A DNA stretch of 11,088 bases, taken from DAIOGN01 sp036745245. GTDB taxonomy: Bacteria; Zixibacteria; MSB-5A5; JAUVRN01. Positions 1 through 7,593 of this stretch are shown here, piece by piece (position 1 is the stretch's first letter; each line of letters begins with the position of its first letter). The DNA lies in assembly GCA_036745245.1 (NCBI GenBank), contig DAIOGN010000112.1, positions 1-11,088 on the forward strand, read 5' to 3'. The position numbers and the translations under genes were made by a program. The notes beneath the pieces were generated by a model. It was not told where the DNA came from and made no database searches. It saw only the letters and a list, made by a program, of their open reading frames with translations.

Positions 1-1412
1 CGGGACAGGAACTCCGCCTCCAGCGGCGCTTGACTGTGGAATCCCGCAAGCTGGATGGCGCGCCCCGCGTACTGGATCACCTGTACCGTCTCGATGCCCG
101 AGAGTTCATCAAAAAACCAGCCGCAGCTGGTATACATCAGCATGGCATGGCGCTGCATCTCCAGGAGTTCGAGCGCACGAACGGCGTTCGTCTCCGATGC
201 TCCGGGCACCATGTGTCTCTCGAGGAACGCATTCACGTTGCCTTCGCTGCGATCGAGGATCACGTGAATGTACTCGTCACGCGCAAGCCAGGGGTCGGCC
301 AGCACCGACGCACCTTCCTTTTCGAAGAGGGCTTCCAGCTCATCTCTCAGCCAGTCCAACGCGTCGCGCAGAGGTGCCCGCCAGGCCTGCTTCCACTCAG
401 GGTGCCCGCCCGAGTGGCAGCCACAGTCGGACCTCCAGCGCTCCACTCCATGCAGGCAGCTCCACGAGGAGTTCTCGCGAACCAACACCTCATGCGTGGG
501 GGGATGACTCTCCAGAAAGGCGCCGTAGTTGGTGAGCGTGATGCCGTTTTGCTGCTGGAGAGTGTCCAGAGCAAAGGCGAGGGCCATGTCGCCGAACTGA
601 TGGTGGTGTCCGTAGCTCTCGCCGTCGGTGGCCACGTGCACGAGCTGGGGCCAGGTACGCACGTTGGACATCCCGCTCTTCAGGCGCTCCGCAAATCCGC
701 GTCCGTCGGACAGCAGCCGTTGAAACGCGATGGCCTGAGAGATCGGTCCATCATAGAAGAAAATCGCAATCTGTGACCCGTCAGGTAGCGGCTGTTGGTA
801 TGCGCGCGAAGGGTCGATGCTGCCGTCCGAAACATCCTGCCACCCCTCCGAACCGATGGGCCGGATCTTTTGCGCCTGATATGGAGACAGCACGGTGAAG
901 CGGATGCCGTGTCGGGCCATCAAACTCAGGCTGTCCAGATCGCACGCGGTTTCAGGCAGCCACATGCCTTCCGGATCACGTCCGAAGCGGAATCTAAAGT
1001 CCTCGATCCCCCAGAGGATCTGAGTCTCCTTGTCGCGCGCGTTGGCCAGAGGCAGGATCATGTGGTTGTAGGCCTGTGCCACGGCCGAGCCGTGACCGCC
1101 GAATCGTTTCCGGCTTTCGGCGTCGGCCTGGAGAATTCGATTGTACGTGGGCACGGCACATCGCTGGAGCCACGACAAGAGCGTGGGGCCGAAGTCGAAG
1201 CTGATGGAGCTGTAATTGTTGACGATGGCTTTGATGCGGTTCTCGGAATCGAGAATGCGCGAGGCGCCGTTGGGACCGTAGCACTCCGCCGTGATGCGAG
1301 CGTTCCAGTCGTGATAGGGATGCGCTGAATCCTGGCGTTCCACCTGCTCCAGCCACGGGTTTTCGCGCGGCGGCTGGTAGAAGTGCCCGTGCACGCAGAC
1401 GTAGCGATTCAT
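1..1412 (-). CDS. GH57 glycoside hydrolase with DUF3536 region (3' end outside window)
   Basis: This is the N-terminal 470 residues of a glycoside hydrolase family 57 protein of the DUF3536-containing type. It starts at the ATG whose first base is 1412, giving MNRYVCVHGHFYQPPRENPW, a start strongly conserved in this group. Visible landmarks are the region-1 motif HGHFYQPP (residues 9-16) and GMWLPETACD with the probable nucleophile E154. ATDGESYGHHH follows, with the probable acid/base D263. Further on, SSWSCLHGVERWRSDCGCH is typical of the DUF3536 part. By analogy with GH57 branching enzymes and amylases it should act on alpha-1,4/1,6 glucans with a retaining mechanism. The exact reaction of the DUF3536 subgroup is not something I can state. 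The gene begins 19 bases after the glgB stop, so it is the third gene of a malQ-glgB operon. I see no strong Shine-Dalgarno, which fits translation coupled to glgB. The stop codon and C-terminal part lie beyond base 1. Confidence 0.87.
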   Translation of the reverse strand, partial: MNRYVCVHGHFYQPPRENPWLEQVERQDSAHPYHDWNARITAECYGPNGASRILDSENRIKAIVNNYSSISFDFGPTLLSWLQRCAVPTYNRILQADAESRKRFGGHGSAVAQAYNHMILPLANARDKETQILWGIEDFRFRFGRDPEGMWLPETACDLDSLSLMARHGIRFTVLSPYQAQKIRPIGSEGWQDVSDGSIDPSRAYQQPLPDGSQIAIFFYDGPISQAIAFQRLLSDGRGFAERLKSGMSNVRTWPQLVHVATDGESYGHHHQFGDMALAFALDTLQQQNGITLTNYGAFLESHPPTHEVLVRENSSWSCLHGVERWRSDCGCHSGGHPEWKQAWRAPLRDALDWLRDELEALFEKEGASVLADPWLARDEYIHVILDRSEGNVNAFLERHMVPGASETNAVRALELLEMQRHAMLMYTSCGWFFDELSGIETVQVIQYAGRAIQLAGFHSQAPLEAEFLS

Positions 1413-1431
1413 GCTGACAACGCGGGCAGGG

Positions 1432-3411
1432 CTATCCCCATTTCAACAAGGTGGCGCCCAGCGGTGGAAGCGTGAGCGTGAGCGACTGGGCGTGACCATG
1501 ACTGGGCCACTCCTCCGTGTTGCGTCCACCCTGGTTGCCCAGGCCACTGCCCCCGTAGGTCGACGCATCGGTGTTGAGAACCTCTCGCCAGTACCCCGGA
1601 CGCGGCACGCCGACACGGTACCCTTCGCGAGGGACGGGCGTGTAGTTGAACGCGGCCAGGATCCACTGGTCGCCTTTACCTTTTCGCAGGAAGGAGAGGC
1701 AGCTCTGCAGGCCATCGTGAGGATCCAGCCAATGAAAGCCATCCGGCTCACAGTCCTGCTCGTGAAGGGCGGGCTCCCTCCTGTACAGGGCGTTAAGGTC
1801 GCGGATCAGGGAGTGGACTGCACGATGGCGGTCGTATTCGAGCAGCTGCCAGGCGAGGCTCCCATCGTGCTGCCATTCGTCCCACGTGCCCAGTTCGCTG
1901 CCCATGAACAGCAGCTTCTTGCCAGTGCTGGCATACATGAATGCGTACAGGAGCCGGAGGTTGGCCAGCTTCTGCCAGTCGTCGCCTGGCATCTTCCCCA
2001 AAAGCGATCCCTTGCCGTGCACCACTTCGTCGTGCGACAGGGGCAAAACGAAGTTCTCCTGGAACGCGTACAGCATGCGGAAGGTGAGATCCTGGTGGTG
2101 ATACTTTCGGTGTACCGGATCTTTCGACATGTAGCGCAGAGTGTCGTGCATCCAGCCCATGTCCCACTTCAGCCCGAACCCCAGCCCCCCCACGTGCGTG
2201 GGCCGAGACACCATGGGCCAGGCCGTGGATTCCTCCGCGATCGTCTGCACGTCTGGATGTTCGGCGTAGATCACTTCGTTGAGTTTGCGCAGAAACGAAA
2301 TCGCGTCGAGGTTTTCGCGCCCGCCGTACGCGTTGGGGATCCACTCGCCTTCCTGGCGTGAGTAGTCGAGGTACAACATGGAGGCCACGGCATCCACGCG
2401 CAGGCCGTCGGCGTGGTACGTCTCCAGCCAGTACAGAGCGCTGGAGATGAGAAAGCTCCTCACTTCGTGGCGGCCATAGTTGAAAATGGAGCTGTCCCAA
2501 TCGGGGTGGTGTCCCTGCCGCGGATCGGAGTGCTCGTAGAGGTGCGTTCCGTCGAAGAATGCCAGGGCGTGCTCGTCCTTGGGAAAATGCGACGGCACCC
2601 AGTCCAGCAGCACGCCAATTCCTGCCTGGTGGAGCTGATCGATGAGGTACATCAGATCCTGCGGTGTGCCGTAACGCGCGCTGGGAGCGAAGTAGCCCGT
2701 CGACTGGTAGCCCCACGACCCGAAGAAAGGGTGCTCCATCAGGGGAGTGAACTCCACGTGGGTGAAGCCCAGGTCGAGGACATGTTTGATCAGCCGTGGA
2801 GCCAGTTCCCGGTACGACAGCGACCGATTCCCCTCCTCCAGAACGCGCTGCCAGGAGCCCGAGTGCAGCTCGTAGATTGAGATGGGAGAGGTCAGCTTCT
2901 GTCGGTCGCCGCGTTGTCGCATCCATTCTCTGTCGTGCCACTCGTAGTCGAGCTGCGTCACCACCGATCCCGTGCGCGGCGGAACTTCCGAGCGAAATGC
3001 GAAGGGGTCGGCCTTGTCCACGCGATGGCTCCCGTCGCTGCCGACGACGTGGTATTTGTAAATGGCGCCGGGCTCCACTCCCGCTACGAACGCCGACCAG
3101 ATGCCCGACGAACCGTTGGGCGAGAGAGCGTGCTTGCGCGGATCCCAGGCGTTGAAATCGCCGATGACAGACACCGAGCGTGCCGACGGGGCCCACACAG
3201 CAAAGTTCGTTCCCGTGTGGCCGTCGCGCGTAGCGGGATGGGCGCCCAGCCGTTCCCACAGGCGGAAGTGGTTGCCTTCGCCAAAGAGGTACTGGTCAAA
3301 ATCCGAGACACTGTGACTCAGCAAACCCGGCGCAGCTGGAGCCGAACCGCTTCGCTTCACGTGATCCACGGTCGCCTGGGGCTCCGTCGTGCGTCGCTTG
3401 GAATCAGTCAC
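1432..3411 (-). CDS. glgB: 1,4-alpha-glucan branching enzyme GlgB (GH13)
   Basis: The 659-residue protein is a glycogen branching enzyme. It cleaves an alpha-1,4 glucan chain and reattaches it through an alpha-1,6 bond in cytoplasmic glycogen synthesis. A CBM48-like domain comes first (GTNFAVWAPSARSVSVIGDF, about residues 67-86), then the GH13 barrel. The four GH13 regions are all present: VLLDWVPSHF; LRVDAVASMLYLDY with nucleophile D340; TIAEESTAWPMVSRP with acid/base E393; and LPLSHDEVVHGKGSLL with D461. The D-E and D-D spacings (53 and 121) equal those of the E. coli enzyme (405/458/526). A C-terminal beta domain ends in LLKWG. It is shorter than E. coli GlgB (728 residues) because the extra N-terminal N1 domain is missing, as in many bacteria. 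The start is a GTG at 3411 inside the 3' end of malQ (8-base overlap), implying translational coupling. Confidence 0.97.
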   Translation of the reverse strand: MTDSKRRTTEPQATVDHVKRSGSAPAAPGLLSHSVSDFDQYLFGEGNHFRLWERLGAHPATRDGHTGTNFAVWAPSARSVSVIGDFNAWDPRKHALSPNGSSGIWSAFVAGVEPGAIYKYHVVGSDGSHRVDKADPFAFRSEVPPRTGSVVTQLDYEWHDREWMRQRGDRQKLTSPISIYELHSGSWQRVLEEGNRSLSYRELAPRLIKHVLDLGFTHVEFTPLMEHPFFGSWGYQSTGYFAPSARYGTPQDLMYLIDQLHQAGIGVLLDWVPSHFPKDEHALAFFDGTHLYEHSDPRQGHHPDWDSSIFNYGRHEVRSFLISSALYWLETYHADGLRVDAVASMLYLDYSRQEGEWIPNAYGGRENLDAISFLRKLNEVIYAEHPDVQTIAEESTAWPMVSRPTHVGGLGFGLKWDMGWMHDTLRYMSKDPVHRKYHHQDLTFRMLYAFQENFVLPLSHDEVVHGKGSLLGKMPGDDWQKLANLRLLYAFMYASTGKKLLFMGSELGTWDEWQHDGSLAWQLLEYDRHRAVHSLIRDLNALYRREPALHEQDCEPDGFHWLDPHDGLQSCLSFLRKGKGDQWILAAFNYTPVPREGYRVGVPRPGYWREVLNTDASTYGGSGLGNQGGRNTEEWPSHGHAQSLTLTLPPLGATLLKWG

Positions 3412-5518
3412 CGGACGGAGCCTGCTTTCTCAGCGAGTTAATCTGCTTCAGGGTTTTGCGCACGACGTTTTGCTCCAGCCCTTTCTCCAGTGGATACCTT
3501 GCTTTGCGCGTCCAGTTCGGCCGCTCACGATAGGTGCCGGGTACATTCTGAGGATCGGCTTCAAGCCACAGGTCCTCCAGACTCACCATGACCAGTCGCG
3601 ACGCGCTGGAGGCAAGATACGCCAGAGAGGCCGACAAAAGCGAGCGCGAGGTGGCTGGGCCGGAAAGCCAGCCCGAGGCGCGGAGGGCCTCCGCCCCGCG
3701 GGTCACGTAGTCCTGCCGGCGCGCCTTTTCCTGCTCCACCTCCGGCTGTGACAAAAGCCCCAGCCGAAAGCGGTCATGCACATCGGTGCTGTTGCTGAAC
3801 CCCGTGAAGGTGGGCATGTCGTGAGTGTTCAGAGAGGCCACCTGGCCCGGGGGCACCGACTTCGGAGAGTTGTCGTGATTCGGCTCGAGTTCGTATTGCC
3901 ATACGAACATCCGCGCCAGTCCCCGTTGGTCCATCTCGCGGCGCACTTCATCGGGCACGGTACCCAGGTCTTCGCCCACCAGCAATCGGCAGCCGCTGCG
4001 GTGTGCCTCGAGCAGCAATACAGCGTACAACTCTTCGGCCGGAAATCGTACGTACACACCCTCCGTGGCTTTCGCACCCTGAGGGATCACGAACAGGCGA
4101 TGCAGTCCCATGATGTGGTCCACGCGCAGGGCCGTGGCGTAGCGAAACGTGTTATGAAGCACCTGGATGAAGTAGCCGTAGTGCGACTGGCGGAGGCGCC
4201 ACGGATTCAGTGGCGGAAACCCCCAATCCTGCCCACCGCTGAAGAACGTGTCTGGAGGAGCTCCGGCCGAGGCGCCCTGCATGAACAGGTCCTGATGCTT
4301 GAACACGTCGTAGCCGGACGGATGCACGCCGAGGGGCAGGTCGAGATAAAGGTGCGCGCCCCGATGGCCGTCGGACACCAGCGACTTGAGTTGAGACTGG
4401 GTCACCCATTGCACGTAGGCGTGGTACAGGACGTGAGATTCATCGTAGTCCGTGGAGCCGAGCGTACCCGATCGCTGTTTGTCGGGCCACGTTTGCCAGA
4501 CATTCCCGGCCTTCTCCATGGCCGCGCGAAAGCGACAGTAGTCGACGAGGCCGGAATCCTCCGCCAGCACGTGTTTGAATTCGTTGGAGCGAGCGTTCAG
4601 GCCGACGGCCAGCGACTTGCTCATGCGTTCAAGTACAGCACGCTTATGCTGCATCACGGCCCGGTGATCGACGTAGCGGCGCTTCCGGAGACGCGCCAGG
4701 TCCCCTTGAAACGCCGTCGATCCGGCCAGTGTGCGCGCTTCCTCGCACGCAGCCCACTCGGGCACGGCTTCGATGTCGATGAACACTTCATTCCAGAAGA
4801 GGCGGCTGCACGGCGAGTAAGGGCTGGGGTCACACGGCTCATCAAGAAAGGAGGCGTACAGGGGCAGCGTTCCTACCAGCTCGGCCCCATGCTCGCCGAC
4901 CGCACCCGCGAGACGCCCGAGATCACCGAAGTCGCCGATGCCCCAGTTGCGCGCACTCCGGAGCGCGAAGAGCGGCGCGAACACTCCCCACGCTCGATTC
5001 AATGTCGAATTGGCTCTGGGCGGCGCCGACACAACGAGAGCCGAAAAGCGCTCTCCGCCCACCGACACTTCAAGGGTGTGATAACCCGGCGGCAACGACC
5101 AGGGCGGCTGAGCCTTCTTCAGCTGGACATCGCCTGCGTCGGCTGACAGCGATCCGACACTGGGGAGGCCTGTCGCGGGCCACGAATAGGTGAAGCTCTC
5201 CCCGCCGCCTTCCGGTTTCAGTGACAACTCCACCAGCTGATTGGAGCGTTGTCCTGGCAGTCGCAGGGTTACGCCAAAGGGCTCGCCCACCCAATGAACA
5301 ACGACGGGATCCACCAGAAGCCGGGACCGCTCGACCTGTTGATGCCGCAGCACAGCGCTTGCCTGATCCGGCGAGTGGATGTCGAGACCCAGTGCACGCA
5401 ACACGGCCAGGAGCCCTTCGGTTCCGGCGACCTGTTCCCGACCTGAGATGTCGTGGTACGACGTGAGCACGCCCGCCTCCTGGGCCAGTCGGGTGAGTTC
5501 AGGCGGCAACGTGGTCAT
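3404..5518 (-). CDS. malQ: 4-alpha-glucanotransferase MalQ (GH77 amylomaltase)
   Basis: The 704-residue protein is a disproportionating enzyme. It transfers maltooligosaccharide units between alpha-1,4 glucans and releases glucose. The length and N-terminal extension match the long E. coli type (694 residues), not the short Thermus type of about 500. Catalytic motifs are LRVDHIMGLHRLFVIPQG with nucleophile D467, LLVGEDLGTVPDEV with acid/base E516, and SLNTHDMPTFTGF with transition-state residue D567. Their spacing (49 and 51) is close to E. coli 448/496/548. I chose the ATG at 5518 (MTTLPPELTRLAQEAGV). The frame stays open upstream to a TTG at 5620, but that 34-residue extension is Gly/Pro-rich, lacks family features and overlaps a possible promoter. 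No clear Shine-Dalgarno precedes the ATG. It is the first gene of the malQ-glgB-GH57 operon, where it would supply or recycle chains for the branching enzyme. Confidence 0.95.
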   Translation of the reverse strand: MTTLPPELTRLAQEAGVLTSYHDISGREQVAGTEGLLAVLRALGLDIHSPDQASAVLRHQQVERSRLLVDPVVVHWVGEPFGVTLRLPGQRSNQLVELSLKPEGGGESFTYSWPATGLPSVGSLSADAGDVQLKKAQPPWSLPPGYHTLEVSVGGERFSALVVSAPPRANSTLNRAWGVFAPLFALRSARNWGIGDFGDLGRLAGAVGEHGAELVGTLPLYASFLDEPCDPSPYSPCSRLFWNEVFIDIEAVPEWAACEEARTLAGSTAFQGDLARLRKRRYVDHRAVMQHKRAVLERMSKSLAVGLNARSNEFKHVLAEDSGLVDYCRFRAAMEKAGNVWQTWPDKQRSGTLGSTDYDESHVLYHAYVQWVTQSQLKSLVSDGHRGAHLYLDLPLGVHPSGYDVFKHQDLFMQGASAGAPPDTFFSGGQDWGFPPLNPWRLRQSHYGYFIQVLHNTFRYATALRVDHIMGLHRLFVIPQGAKATEGVYVRFPAEELYAVLLLEAHRSGCRLLVGEDLGTVPDEVRREMDQRGLARMFVWQYELEPNHDNSPKSVPPGQVASLNTHDMPTFTGFSNSTDVHDRFRLGLLSQPEVEQEKARRQDYVTRGAEALRASGWLSGPATSRSLLSASLAYLASSASRLVMVSLEDLWLEADPQNVPGTYRERPNWTRKARYPLEKGLEQNVVRKTLKQINSLRKQAPSGD

Positions 5519-5682
5519 GGGATTGATTCGATCGTAGTCGGGTGGGGTGGGGCGGCCTAACGAATGAGACGGCTCTCCTCCGGCACCCCCTATGTATGTC
5601 GGCAGGCGAACGAGTGGCAACTATCAGATGGTCGACGCGGCGGGACCAGGGGTTTGGATTGATCGGCCGAGGGGGGGATTCT
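5519..5682. other. Divergent intergenic region between malQ and the nucleotidyltransferase gene
   Basis: These 164 bases separate the starts of the minus-strand malQ operon and the plus-strand nucleotidyltransferase pair. A C-rich tract lies close to the malQ start. On the plus strand, GAGGGGGGGATTCT directly precedes the nucleotidyltransferase ATG and supplies its ribosome binding site. Apart from the weak minus-strand promoter candidate, I see no convincing operator or RNA element. Confidence 0.5.
5591..5620 (-). promoter_or_regulatory. Possible sigma70-type promoter for the malQ operon
   Basis: Read on the minus strand, TTGCCA (5620-5615, five of six matches to TTGACA) is followed after 18 bases by TACATA (5596-5591, three of six matches). 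Transcription would begin near 5584 and leave a leader of about 65 bases before the malQ ATG at 5518. The -10 match is weak and the lineage's promoter consensus is unknown, so this is only a candidate. It supports the downstream malQ start. Confidence 0.22.
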
Positions 5683-6243
5683 ATGTTGAAGCTCATGGAT
5701 GAACAGCTGGCGTTGATCAAGCTGGTGACGTCGCGCCTCGAGGCGGAAGGGTTTTCCTATATGCTGACCGGCTCGATCGCGATGGCTGTGTACACCGAGC
5801 CGAGGATGACGCGCGATGTGGACATCGTGATTGAGTGTGGGACCGGCGATGCGGGGACGTTGGCCCGCCTGTTCGAGTCCGACTGTTACGTAGACATGCA
5901 GGCTGTGGAGCGCGCAGTGTCAGACCGCTCCATGTTCAACGTCATTCATCGAAACTGGATTGCCAAAGTCGACTTCATCATTCGCAAGGAGGACCCATAC
6001 CGTACGCTTGAATTCGAGCGCCGGCGTCGCCTTCCAATCGACGACCTGTCGGTGTGGGTGGTCTCACCTGAAGACCTGATTCTGTCGAAGCTGGCCTGGG
6101 CCCGAAACGGCACATCGGCCCAGCAGCAAAGCGACGTCACGTTGTTGCTGGACAGCGTGCCTCGGTTGGACGTTGGATATTTGAACCAGTGGGCTCACAC
6201 TCTCGGAGTCCACGCAGCTTTGGAGAGCCTGAGGAAAACGTGA
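5683..6243 (+). CDS. Nucleotidyltransferase-fold protein, AbiEii/DUF6036-like
   Basis: The 186-residue protein shows the signature of the DNA polymerase-beta-type nucleotidyltransferase superfamily in its minimal form. MLTGSIAMAVY carries the Gly-Ser pair (G30-S31), RDVDIVIE the two metal-binding aspartates (D45, D47), and AKVDFII a third candidate acid (D97). SPEDLILSKLAWARNG with the later QQQSDV matches the C-terminal part typical of AbiEii-like and DUF6036 proteins. Such proteins transfer NMP to RNA or protein in characterised toxin systems; the substrate here is unknown. I chose the ATG at 5683, preceded by a purine-rich GAGGGGGGG about 6 bases upstream. The frame is open further upstream to 5542 but without family sequence. 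The stop overlaps the GTG of the next gene (GTGA), so the two are a translationally coupled pair. This plus-strand unit interrupts an otherwise minus-strand neighbourhood, which suggests an accessory insertion. Confidence 0.8.
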   Translation: MLKLMDEQLALIKLVTSRLEAEGFSYMLTGSIAMAVYTEPRMTRDVDIVIECGTGDAGTLARLFESDCYVDMQAVERAVSDRSMFNVIHRNWIAKVDFIIRKEDPYRTLEFERRRRLPIDDLSVWVVSPEDLILSKLAWARNGTSAQQQSDVTLLLDSVPRLDVGYLNQWAHTLGVHAALESLRKT

Positions 6244-6479
6244 ACGACACCGATCCTGTCGTGGCCGCCGAGTATCGCAGGATGCTTCTGGCGCTTTCAC
6301 CCGGACAACGGATCGCCATGGCTTGCTCCATGTTCCAAACTGCCAAGGCTCTGGCCCGAGCCGGCATTCTACAAAGTGGCCCGCTTCCGGAGTCCGAAGT
6401 TCGCCGGCAAGTCTTCTTGCGCTTCTACGGAAGAGAATTCACCAAGGAGCAACGCGACAGCATTCTGGCTGCGCTCTGA
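6240..6479 (+). CDS. Small helical partner of the nucleotidyltransferase, unknown function
   Basis: This is a 79-residue protein starting at GTG 6240, which overlaps the last 4 bases of the nucleotidyltransferase gene. The first residues are VNDTDPVVAAEYRRMLLAL. Two blocks look structured: SPGQRIAMACSMFQTAKALA, an amphipathic helix, and RRQVFLRFYGREFTKEQR, a basic and aromatic motif near the C-terminus. There is no signal peptide, membrane segment or recognisable DNA-binding fold. From memory, similar small proteins with an R-x-FLRFYG-like motif sit beside nucleotidyltransferases of this type; I cannot verify this here. In known AbiE systems the antitoxin is a larger winged-helix AbiEi protein encoded upstream, so this would be a different arrangement. 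Possible roles are antitoxin, activator or structural subunit. Confidence 0.7.
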   Translation: MNDTDPVVAAEYRRMLLALSPGQRIAMACSMFQTAKALARAGILQSGPLPESEVRRQVFLRFYGREFTKEQRDSILAAL

Positions 6480-6491
6480 GAACACACGCCT

Positions 6492-6534
6492 ATCCGGTCG
6501 TGATCCTCCCTGCGCAAGGCGACGATCACCGGAT
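6492..6534. terminator. Possible bidirectional terminator hairpin in the convergent gap
   Basis: The gap between two convergent genes contains ATCCGGT (6492-6498) and its complement ACCGGAT (6528-6534). The pairing can be extended by GATC/GATC (6502-6505 with 6524-6527) if a 3-base bulge is allowed, leaving a loop of about 18 bases. The right arm overlaps the stop codon of the minus-strand gene. There is no T-tract on either side, so this is a weak rho-independent candidate. Confidence 0.3.
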
Positions 6535-7398
6535 GGGCCGGTACAATCCCCGCACAAACTCGAAGTTGCAGAGCGTCAACGCCGGCTCGCCCTCGCGGTC
6601 CGGCGTGAAGTGCCCGTCCACGTCCAAGGACAGCAGGATGTGGTTGCCCTTCAGGTCGAGCTTTTCGCAGTCGGCGGCGTGCAGGCGCGCCGCCAGCCGC
6701 CCGAGGGCGGCCCGGTAGGAGTCCAGTTCGAGCAGGCACAGGTCCAGGGCGCGCAGGGCGTCGATGCCGAGCGTGGCGATGACCTGGCCTGCCGCGTCGA
6801 GCTTGACGCACGTTTCCGCGTCGGGATACACTTGCAACTCAAAGTCGGCAATCGTGAGACTCTCCAGCCCCAGCCCCATGAGCGTGCGGTTCAGTCGCTC
6901 CAGGATGGATTGATGCTGGGCCGACGTCAGAAGGCCCGTGCGGCGGGCCTGCTCGACGTCCACGCCTTCCAGCGCCTCCTGGCCAACCCCCAGGCCGAGA
7001 CCCCGGAAACAGCTCCACACCGTGTAGTAGTCGTGTCCCGGTAGAAGGTCGCATTCATCAGAGGCGGCGGCCGCCTCGCCACGGGTTGCCGCCTGCCGGA
7101 ACCGGCTGAGATCCGGGGTGAGCACCGCGGACGTCGATGTGTGACCCGTACGATACACTGCGCGCGCGATGGTGGTGGGCACACCCATCTGCCGCAGGCG
7201 TTCGGAGATCACCACCTCCTCGAAGGGACTGTTGTAACCGAACGCGCGCACGTTCCGCCCTTCGGGCGAAAGCGGATCCACGCGTGGCTGCGAGCCCACG
7301 CGGGAGCGACGATAGACAACATGAAGGTCGTCGCGTGTGCGGGTGCGGTACACTTCGCTGGTAGGCGACAGTCTGACGCGCGCCGTGCGCCGCCAGTT
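6526..7398 (-). CDS. Tandem kinase-like protein, C-terminal half (second, degenerate copy)
   Basis: About 290 residues continuing the protein that begins at 8708. The first recognisable sequence is NWRRTARVRLSPTSEVYRTR, so GTG 7353 is not a real start. This part aligns with the first half: SEVYRTRTRDDLHVVYRRSRVG matches QVYHVRTR...DLVVKFSRV, and GYNSPFEEVVISERLRQMGV matches RFNSPMEEFGLVTQLRGGV. Kinase-like landmarks are DLKGNHILL (6640-6657, like a catalytic loop) and CNFE (6559-6570, in the place of the metal-binding DFG-type motif). The lysine of copy one is Arg here, and the Asp of VDFE is Asn, so this copy looks like a pseudokinase. The family is unknown to me. The frame differs from the first half because of the gap and foreign island between them. 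The gene ends 46 bases from the convergent small-partner gene. Confidence 0.72.
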   Translation of the reverse strand, partial: NWRRTARVRLSPTSEVYRTRTRDDLHVVYRRSRVGSQPRVDPLSPEGRNVRAFGYNSPFEEVVISERLRQMGVPTTIARAVYRTGHTSTSAVLTPDLSRFRQAATRGEAAAASDECDLLPGHDYYTVWSCFRGLGLGVGQEALEGVDVEQARRTGLLTSAQHQSILERLNRTLMGLGLESLTIADFELQVYPDAETCVKLDAAGQVIATLGIDALRALDLCLLELDSYRAALGRLAARLHAADCEKLDLKGNHILLSLDVDGHFTPDREGEPALTLCNFEFVRGLYRPIR

Positions 7399-7399
7399 G

Positions 7400-7583
7400 C
7401 ATGACCGAACAGCGACAGGCTCTCGTCGGATCGCCGCGGAAGCCGCAGGGGCACGGGTTCATCGCGCCGATAAGGGTGAAGCGGCACGGGAACCTGATCG
7501 ACCCTTCGGATCGAGCGATATGGATGACGCCGTCCTCCAAGGGTCCGCGCAGACTCTCGAGCAAGTTACGCGCGTAGAGAGGA
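7400..7583 (-). pseudogene. ComM/YifB-type Mg-chelatase-like ATPase fragment (out of context)
   Basis: A 184-base island encodes about 60 residues of the AAA+ core of ComM/YifB, a helicase-like ATPase linked to natural transformation. Readable blocks are LYARNLLESLRGPLEDGVIH, IARSEGSIRFPCRFTLIGAM, then NPCPCGFRGDP and the Cys cluster ending CRCS. In intact ComM this is flanked by the Walker B segment (LDELPEF) before and by a region like RYxxRxSGPLLDRID after. Here the N-run replaces the upstream part, and the frame changes to unrelated sequence after about 7400. The fragment sits inside the tandem kinase-like gene, in a third frame. No start, stop or remainder of comM is present, so it is a fragment, probably placed by misassembly. 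ComM identity is secure; its genomic position is doubtful. Confidence 0.85.
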
Positions 7584-7593
7584 NNNNNNNNNN
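7584..7593. other. Assembly gap (ten Ns)
   Basis: Ten unknown bases mark a scaffold join. On the minus strand, the sequence entering the gap ends in KLLDYFLP of the kinase-like protein, and the sequence leaving it is the ComM fragment. The true gap length is unknown; a round ten is probably a placeholder. Confidence 0.99.

Noticed and set aside
1411..2361. A 316-codon plus-strand frame opposite glgB
   Set aside because: Antisense shadow of conserved GlgB sequence; no independent ribosome binding site or domain evidence.
3776..5146. A 456-codon plus-strand frame opposite malQ
   Set aside because: Antisense shadow of a gene with all GH77 catalytic residues; no family features in the translation.
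5519..5620. 34-residue N-terminal extension of MalQ from a TTG start
   Set aside because: Low-complexity Gly/Pro-rich translation without family sequence, rare start codon, and overlap with a possible promoter; ATG 5518 gives the usual family length.
7058..7400. Continuation of the ComM frame downstream of the CRCS motif
   Set aside because: After about 7400 this frame becomes Arg/His-rich and loses ComM similarity, while the alternative frame carries the kinase-like repeat.
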